Origin: an uncultured Eudoraea sp.
Lineage (GTDB): Bacteria > Bacteroidota > Bacteroidia > Flavobacteriales > Flavobacteriaceae
Direction of reading: 5' to 3'
Length of the DNA stretch: 10,206 nt
NCBI GenBank assembly: GCA_905479615.1
Contig: CAJQNH010000036.1
Coordinates: 1-10,206, forward strand
Shown: one piece after another, positions 6,027 through 10,206 of the stretch
Layout of the letters: each line of letters begins with the position of its first letter
How positions within the stretch are numbered: the stretch's first letter is position 1
Notes under the pieces: generated by a model
Seen by the model: the letters and a program-made list of their open reading frames with translations, nothing else
Databases searched by the model: none
What the model was told of the DNA's origin: nothing
Translations under genes and position numbers: made by a program

Positions 6027-6701
6027 ATGATGCCCAACAAACAGGATAATTTTAGATATAATCTTAAGCTTAAGCTAGATGACAATCCTCAAATAGTAGG
6101 GTTAGACGAATTTAGAAAGAGTTTGGAAAAAGATTATTTTTCGAATGTAGCCATTCGAAATTGCTCATCAGACAGCGCACGGCAAAATTTGGTTATTGAA
6201 ATGGATTGCAATTTTAATCTGGTTGAAGTTCTTTCACATTTACAAAAAGGTACATGGGGCAGAATATGCTCTACACCGCATAGCTGGTCTAAAAGTTCCC
6301 CTTTTTCAAACGCATTGAAAACCTTAAATAAATTAAACAACAGGGGAATTGATGTTGAAGAATTATCTATTTTTTTAAGAGATACCTCCATTATCATTAA
6401 AAATATATTTGAAAATAGTATTGAAGAACAACTTCGACAAATTCTTCAGACTATTGCAGAACACTATGTGTATTTTACCAAAAATTTTACTGAAACTCCC
6501 TATGAAATATATATTCCAGTTTTTGAGGAAGACCATTTTGAAAATGATACCAAACTAAAGAATATTAGAATCGGAAATAACAATAAAAAAGACTATTTCG
6601 AATATTGGGGTCTCTATTTCGATTCTGAAAAAGATGCCGTAATCTATGACTTGAAGAATAAATCAATCATTTTTGGTGACTTATTTATGTTAAATCACTG
6701 A
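6027..6701 (+). CDS. Unrecognised 224-residue cytoplasmic protein
   Basis: I do not recognise this family. The ORF opens at ATG 6027 (an adjacent ATG at 6030 would give one residue less) and the frame is closed upstream by TGA at 6000-6002. There is no signal peptide or transmembrane segment, so it is probably cytoplasmic. Residues 1-75 alternate short strands and helices (for example LVIEMDCNFNLVEVLSHLQK). Residues about 76-88 contain GRICSTPHSWSK. Residues about 92-152 are helical (LNKLNNRGIDVEELSIFLRD, IEEQLRQILQTIAEHYVYF). The C-terminal 65 residues are strand-like and acidic (EIYIPVFEEDHFEND, then YFEYWGLYFDSEKDAVIYDL). It has its own promoter and shares the upstream box with the LytTR gene, suggesting co-regulation. 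A symmetrical terminator follows. Even codon use and the dedicated signals support a real gene. Confidence 0.75.
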   Translation: MMPNKQDNFRYNLKLKLDDNPQIVGLDEFRKSLEKDYFSNVAIRNCSSDSARQNLVIEMDCNFNLVEVLSHLQKGTWGRICSTPHSWSKSSPFSNALKTLNKLNNRGIDVEELSIFLRDTSIIIKNIFENSIEEQLRQILQTIAEHYVYFTKNFTETPYEIYIPVFEEDHFENDTKLKNIRIGNNNKKDYFEYWGLYFDSEKDAVIYDLKNKSIIFGDLFMLNH

Positions 6702-6705
6702 TTGA

Positions 6706-6743
6706 AATGGAAAACCAATAATTAGAGCTATTGGTTTTCCATT
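6706..6743. terminator. Bidirectional terminator between the orphan gene and glyA
   Basis: A perfect 15-base inverted repeat (6706-6720 with 6729-6743, core GGAAAACCAATA / TATTGGTTTTCC) has an 8-base loop. It begins 5 bases after the plus-strand stop and ends 9 bases from the end of glyA on the minus strand. Both arms carry A- or T-rich segments, fitting a shared terminator for two converging genes. Confidence 0.85.
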
Positions 6744-6752
6744 AATCGGTTT

Positions 6753-8033
6753 TTACTGTCCACTATTAAATAACGGAAGGTTATTCATTAATTTGTTTAC
6801 CTTTTCTTTTACCTTCACAATCACTTCCTCCTCTTCCGGATGGGTAATAACTTCATCAATTAAATCTACAATTACCGACATATCCTGCTCTTTAAGACCT
6901 CTTGTAGTTATTGCAGCCGTTCCAAATCTAATTCCTGAAGTTATAAAAGGTGATTTATCATCAAACGGAACCATATTCTTATTTGCAGTAATATCTGCTT
7001 TAACCAGAATGTTTTCAGCGTCTTTTCCTGTAATATTTTTATTTCGAAGATCTATAAGCATCATATGATTATCTGTACCGCCAGAAATTATCTTATAATC
7101 TTTAGCAACAAAAGCCGCAGCCATGGCTTCTGCATTCTTCTTTACCTGCAGCATATAATGTAAAAACTCATCAGAAAGTGCTTCACCAAAAGCTATTGCC
7201 TTTGCTGCAATTATATGCTCTAACGGACCGCCCTGATTTCCTGGAAAAACGGCTAGATTAATCAAGGCAGACATTTTTCTTAAATTTCCATTTTTCAGCT
7301 TAATTCCAAAGGGATTTTCAAAATCCTGCCCCATTAAAATCAATCCTCCTCTTGGTCCCCTAAGGGTTTTATGGGTTGTTGTAGTTACAAAATGACAGTG
7401 CGGCATGGGATCATTCAAAATTCCCTTAGCAATTAGACCTGCAGGATGCGCAATATCTGCCAACAGAAGTGCATCTACACTATCAGCAATTTCCCGAAAT
7501 CTTTTAAAATCCATATCCCGGGAATAAGCTGAAGCCCCCGCAATAATCAACTTCGGACGTTCCTTTTTGGCTATTTCCTCAATTTTATCGTAGTTTATTA
7601 CACCGGTTTCTTCGTCTACACCGTAAAATACCGGACGATAAAGCTTTCCGGAAAAATTAACAGGAGAACCATGAGTAAGATGTCCCCCATGAGAAAGATC
7701 AAAACCCAAAATTGTATCCCCAGGTTTTAAACATGCCTGGTATACCGCAGCATTCGCTTGTGATCCGGAGTGTGGTTGGACATTTGCATATTCCGCACCA
7801 AACAATTCTTTTGCCCTGTCTATGGCCAGTTGTTCAATCTTATCAACTACCTCACATCCCCCGTAATACCGCTTACCGGGATAGCCTTCAGCGTATTTGT
7901 TGGTAAGAACAGATCCGGCAGCTTCCATAACTTGTGGACTTGTGAAATTTTCGGAAGCAATAAGTTCTATCCCATTTAATTGCCGTTCTTTTTCCTCGGC
8001 AATTAACTCAAATATTTGATGGTCGCGTTGCAT
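6753..8033 (-). CDS. glyA: Serine hydroxymethyltransferase
   Basis: A 426-residue cytoplasmic PLP enzyme converting serine and tetrahydrofolate to glycine and 5,10-methylene-tetrahydrofolate, the main source of one-carbon units. The length is typical of bacterial GlyA. Visible landmarks are IELIASENF (22-30), the YAEGYPGKRYYGGCE segment (47-61), SHGGHLTHG (114-122), the PLP-contacting D193 and H196 in LADIAHPAGL, and the Schiff-base Lys222 in VTTTTHKTLRGPRGG. GNQGGPLEH and SGIRFGTAAITTRG follow towards the C-terminus, so the enzyme looks complete. The start MQRDHQIFELI matches the usual N-terminus. It is transcribed divergently from fahA across a 112-base gap and ends at the shared terminator facing the orphan gene. 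Confidence 0.98.
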   Translation of the reverse strand: MQRDHQIFELIAEEKERQLNGIELIASENFTSPQVMEAAGSVLTNKYAEGYPGKRYYGGCEVVDKIEQLAIDRAKELFGAEYANVQPHSGSQANAAVYQACLKPGDTILGFDLSHGGHLTHGSPVNFSGKLYRPVFYGVDEETGVINYDKIEEIAKKERPKLIIAGASAYSRDMDFKRFREIADSVDALLLADIAHPAGLIAKGILNDPMPHCHFVTTTTHKTLRGPRGGLILMGQDFENPFGIKLKNGNLRKMSALINLAVFPGNQGGPLEHIIAAKAIAFGEALSDEFLHYMLQVKKNAEAMAAAFVAKDYKIISGGTDNHMMLIDLRNKNITGKDAENILVKADITANKNMVPFDDKSPFITSGIRFGTAAITTRGLKEQDMSVIVDLIDEVITHPEEEEVIVKVKEKVNKLMNNLPLFNSGQ

Positions 8034-8100
8034 AATATTATCCTTATATTAAATGAGGCGTAAAAGTACAAATTGATAGACTTTAATAAGAAGAAAATAA

Positions 8101-8108
8101 TATATTTG
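8101..8108 (+). promoter_or_regulatory. Putative -7 element of fahA
   Basis: TATATTTG fits TAnnTTTG exactly and lies 37 bases before the fahA ATG. TTG at 8073-8075 could be the -33 element, with a 25-base spacer that is slightly long. The divergent glyA promoter must lie in the same 112-base gap. Confidence 0.5.
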
Positions 8109-8145
8109 ATTAGGAATTTATCAAACAAAAATTAACAATTATATC

Positions 8146-9432
8146 ATGTCCTTAAAAACCAATGATCCATCCAAAAAAACCTGGCTCCCCGTGGCCCCTA
8201 ATTCTGATTTTCCCATACAGAATATTCCATTTGGTGTTTTCCTAACAAGAGATGATGTCATTACTATTGGCACGAGAATAGGGGATCATGCCATTGATCT
8301 TGGAGCACTTCATCAACTGGGTTATTTTAATGGAATTCCACTTACGGATGATATATTCCTTCAGGATACTTTAAACGATTTTATTTCAGATGGCCATAAA
8401 ACCTGGCGTTTAGTGCGAAATAGGATTAGTGAAATTTTTGACATTACTAACCCTATCCTAGAAAAAAATCAGGAACACCGCAACACAGTTTTATTCACTA
8501 TGGATGAGATAGAAATGCAACTGCCTGTGCAAATTGGAGATTATACAGATTTTTATTCAAGTAAAGAGCATGCCACTAATATAGGTAGTATGTTCCGCGA
8601 CCCTGAAAATGCTTTGTTACCAAATTGGTTGCATATTCCTATTGGGTACCACGGGAGAAGTTCCACTATAATTGCCAGTGGAAAGAATATTCGAAGACCT
8701 ATGGGGCAGACATTACCCAAAGGAGCTAGCAAACCAGAGTTTGGACCTTCTAAAATGGTTGACTTTGAATTGGAAATGGCCTTTATAACAACAGATGCGA
8801 ATAAATTGGGAGAATCCATACCCATTGACGAGGCGGAAAAGTATATTTTCGGACTGGTCTTATTAAATGACTGGAGTGCCAGGGACATCCAAAAATGGGA
8901 ATATGTACCACTTGGGCCATTTATGGCAAAGAATTTTGCCTCTTCTGTTTCTCCCTGGATTGTTACCCTGGAAGCTCTTGAACCATTTAGGGTTGAAAGT
9001 CCAAAGCAGGACCCCAAACCCCTACCCTATCTTCAACAACAAGGAAAAAATAGCTTTGATATTCATTTAGAAGCTTCAATAACCCCGGAGGGAGGAGATC
9101 CTTCAACGATTACGAAATCTAACTTTAAGTATATGTACTGGACAATGTCGCAACAGTTAACGCATCATACCTCAAATGGTTGTAAGGTACTTAGTGGCGA
9201 TCTTATGGGAAGCGGCACAATTTCCGGCACAACCCCTGATTCATATGGCTCTATGCTGGAATTGGCCTGGCAGGGAACAAAACCTGTTAGCCTTCAGAAT
9301 GGAGAAAAAAGAACCTCAATTCAAGATTTCGACACCGTAACTTTAAAAGGGTTTTGTGAAAAAGATGGTGTACGCATCGGTTTTGGTGCGGTAGAGACAA
9401 AATTGCTTCCTCCACTAAAGGATAATCTTTAA
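8146..9432 (+). CDS. fahA: Fumarylacetoacetase
   Basis: A 428-residue cytoplasmic metal-dependent hydrolase that splits 4-fumarylacetoacetate into fumarate and acetoacetate, the final step of tyrosine/phenylalanine breakdown through homogentisate. The length is close to the animal enzyme (419). Residues 1-130 form the SH3-like N-terminal domain. The catalytic domain keeps the metal ligands D135 (TDFYSS), E208 and E210 (FELEMAF) and D242 (NDWSARD). It also keeps the catalytic His142 (KEHATN), substrate-contacting R151 (MFRDPENA) and K262 (GPFMAKNF), and E372 (SMLELAW). All correspond to known residues of mammalian FAH, so the enzyme should be active. No other homogentisate-pathway gene is visible in the window. 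A -7 element lies 37 bases upstream, and hairpins follow the stop codon. Confidence 0.97.
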   Translation: MSLKTNDPSKKTWLPVAPNSDFPIQNIPFGVFLTRDDVITIGTRIGDHAIDLGALHQLGYFNGIPLTDDIFLQDTLNDFISDGHKTWRLVRNRISEIFDITNPILEKNQEHRNTVLFTMDEIEMQLPVQIGDYTDFYSSKEHATNIGSMFRDPENALLPNWLHIPIGYHGRSSTIIASGKNIRRPMGQTLPKGASKPEFGPSKMVDFELEMAFITTDANKLGESIPIDEAEKYIFGLVLLNDWSARDIQKWEYVPLGPFMAKNFASSVSPWIVTLEALEPFRVESPKQDPKPLPYLQQQGKNSFDIHLEASITPEGGDPSTITKSNFKYMYWTMSQQLTHHTSNGCKVLSGDLMGSGTISGTTPDSYGSMLELAWQGTKPVSLQNGEKRTSIQDFDTVTLKGFCEKDGVRIGFGAVETKLLPPLKDNL

Positions 9433-9464
9433 ATTCGGTACACTAAAAGATCATTTTACCGAAT
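9433..9464 (+). terminator. Hairpin directly after fahA
   Basis: ATTCGGTA at 9433-9440 pairs with TACCGAAT at 9457-9464 across a 16-base loop, beginning right at the fahA stop. There is no T-run directly after it. It may act together with the palindrome that follows as a fahA terminator. Confidence 0.4.
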
Positions 9465-9468
9465 ATAT

Positions 9469-9487
9469 ACGATATAATATCGTTTTT
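9469..9487 (+). terminator. Palindrome with T-run between fahA and the next lipoprotein gene
   Basis: ACGATAT at 9469-9475 and ATATCGT at 9477-9483 are a perfect 7-base inverted repeat around a single A, followed by TTTT. The T-run suggests a terminator for fahA. The tight near-perfect palindrome, 70 bases before the next ATG, could equally be an operator. Confidence 0.4.
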
Positions 9488-9555
9488 CGTTATGAATTAT
9501 ATGTGTTTTGGCACAGCTATTGAAAACTGCTGTTAAAACCCTTAAATATAATATC

Positions 9556-10206
9556 ATGAAAAAAGCGATACTCTTTACTACAATTTTGGTTCTTTTAATA
9601 GCATGCGGGGGTGTTAAAAAAACCCAGGAGGCCATAAATACGGGCAATTATTCCGCTGCCATAAATAAGGCTATAAGAAATTTAGCCGATAATAAAACTA
9701 AAAAAAGCAACCAACCCTATGTGTTGCTTCTTGAAGAAGCATTCAAAAAATATACGCAAAGGGAATTGGAAAATATTACATATTTAAAGAAAGAAGGTAA
9801 TCCTGCCAATTACGACGCCATATTTAATGGCTATACCCGCTTGAAAAATATTCAGGAGCAAATAAAACCACTTTTACCCCTTCAGGTATATGAGGAAGAT
9901 AGGAACGCCAGATTTTCTTTTACCAATTACAACAATGAGATACTTGCAGCAAAAGACAATTTATCCGACTATCTATATAATAGCGCTTCAGAGCTGCTAC
10001 AGAATGCAAAATACAAAGAGGACTATAGAAATGCGTATAGGGATTTTGAATATCTTAATGAATTAAGTCCCGGATTTGCTGATAGTAGAGAAAAAATGGA
10101 CGAGGCCTATATCCAGGGGTTAGACTATGTTAAAGTAAACATGGTTAATGATACAGAACAAATTGTACCTGCTCGTCTGGAAGAAGAACTATTGAATTTT
10201 AACACT
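9556..10206 (+). CDS. Lipoprotein with TPR-like helices, 5' part (runs off the window)
   Basis: ATG at 9556 opens a frame that stays open to the last base, 217 codons, so the 3' end is missing. Residues 1-17 (MKKAILFTTILVLLIAC) are a type II signal peptide with lipobox LIAC and Cys17 as the lipidated residue. The following GGVKKTQEAINTGNYSAAIN looks like the first helix of a TPR-like repeat. The rest is charged and helix-rich, with another TPR-like pair near 150-172 (YKEDYRNAYRDFEYLNELSPGF). It is probably anchored in the outer or inner membrane facing the periplasm. I recognise the general type (Bacteroidota repeat lipoprotein) but not a function. The ATG is preceded by an AT-rich leader and no Shine-Dalgarno sequence. 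It could belong to an operon continuing beyond the window. Confidence 0.85.
   Translation, partial: MKKAILFTTILVLLIACGGVKKTQEAINTGNYSAAINKAIRNLADNKTKKSNQPYVLLLEEAFKKYTQRELENITYLKKEGNPANYDAIFNGYTRLKNIQEQIKPLLPLQVYEEDRNARFSFTNYNNEILAAKDNLSDYLYNSASELLQNAKYKEDYRNAYRDFEYLNELSPGFADSREKMDEAYIQGLDYVKVNMVNDTEQIVPARLEEELLNFNT

Noticed and set aside
6134..6397. 87-codon minus-strand frame inside the orphan gene
   Set aside because: The plus-strand gene has promoter and terminator signals around it. The antisense frame has none.
8069..8076. TCAATTTG on the minus strand as the glyA -7 element
   Set aside because: It deviates at the conserved second base and no TTG lies 17-23 bases upstream, so the glyA promoter could not be placed with confidence.
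8553..9017. 154-codon minus-strand frame inside fahA
   Set aside because: It lies wholly opposite a confident enzyme gene with conserved catalytic residues and has no recognisable content. It is a shadow frame.
9456..9647. 63-codon minus-strand frame over the start of the last lipoprotein gene
   Set aside because: The plus strand has a clear lipobox and a 217-codon open frame there, and the minus-strand product has no recognisable features.

Overview
The window looks like chromosomal DNA from a flavobacterium (Bacteroidota, Flavobacteriaceae-like). The evidence is low GC, Bacteroidota-type -7 promoter elements (TAnnTTTG), almost no Shine-Dalgarno sequences, several lipoproteins with short lipoboxes, a histidine kinase with periplasmic TPRs, and protein families typical of that group. 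I see no insertion sequence, prophage, CRISPR array, tRNA or rRNA. No gap between genes exceeds 300 bases.

Layout. (1) 1-1801: the 3' end of an acyl-CoA thioesterase-like hotdog gene, followed 10 bases later by a 515-residue lipoprotein with an Ig-like domain and a beta-helix. (2) 1944-5867: a regulatory block. It holds a LytTR DNA-binding protein whose receiver domain has lost its phosphoacceptor Asp, a 49-residue lipoprotein of unknown role, a very strong terminator, then a lipobox/TPR/transmembrane histidine kinase overlapping by 4 bases with a NarL-type response regulator. (3) 6027-6701: a cytoplasmic orphan protein I do not recognise. (4) 6753-9432: two divergent housekeeping genes, glyA (serine hydroxymethyltransferase, minus strand) and fahA (fumarylacetoacetase, last step of tyrosine/homogentisate breakdown). 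(5) 9556-10206: the 5' part of another lipoprotein gene, cut by the window edge.

The observation most worth following is regulatory. A box of about 22 bases (core ACCTTAnnTATTCTATGGT) lies upstream of both the LytTR gene and the orphan gene, 20 of 22 bases identical. It sits at almost the same distance from a -7 element in both places (56 and 57 bases from box start to the G of TTTG), and neither promoter has a clear -33 element. An inverted partial copy (CATAGAATAACTA) lies upstream of the small lipoprotein gene. The nonamer TATTCTATG was found by eye only at these three intergenic sites. The simplest inference is a small regulon of LytTR protein, mini-lipoprotein and orphan protein. Either the phosphorylation-independent LytTR protein or the neighbouring two-component regulator could act on the box. 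This is inference from sequence only.
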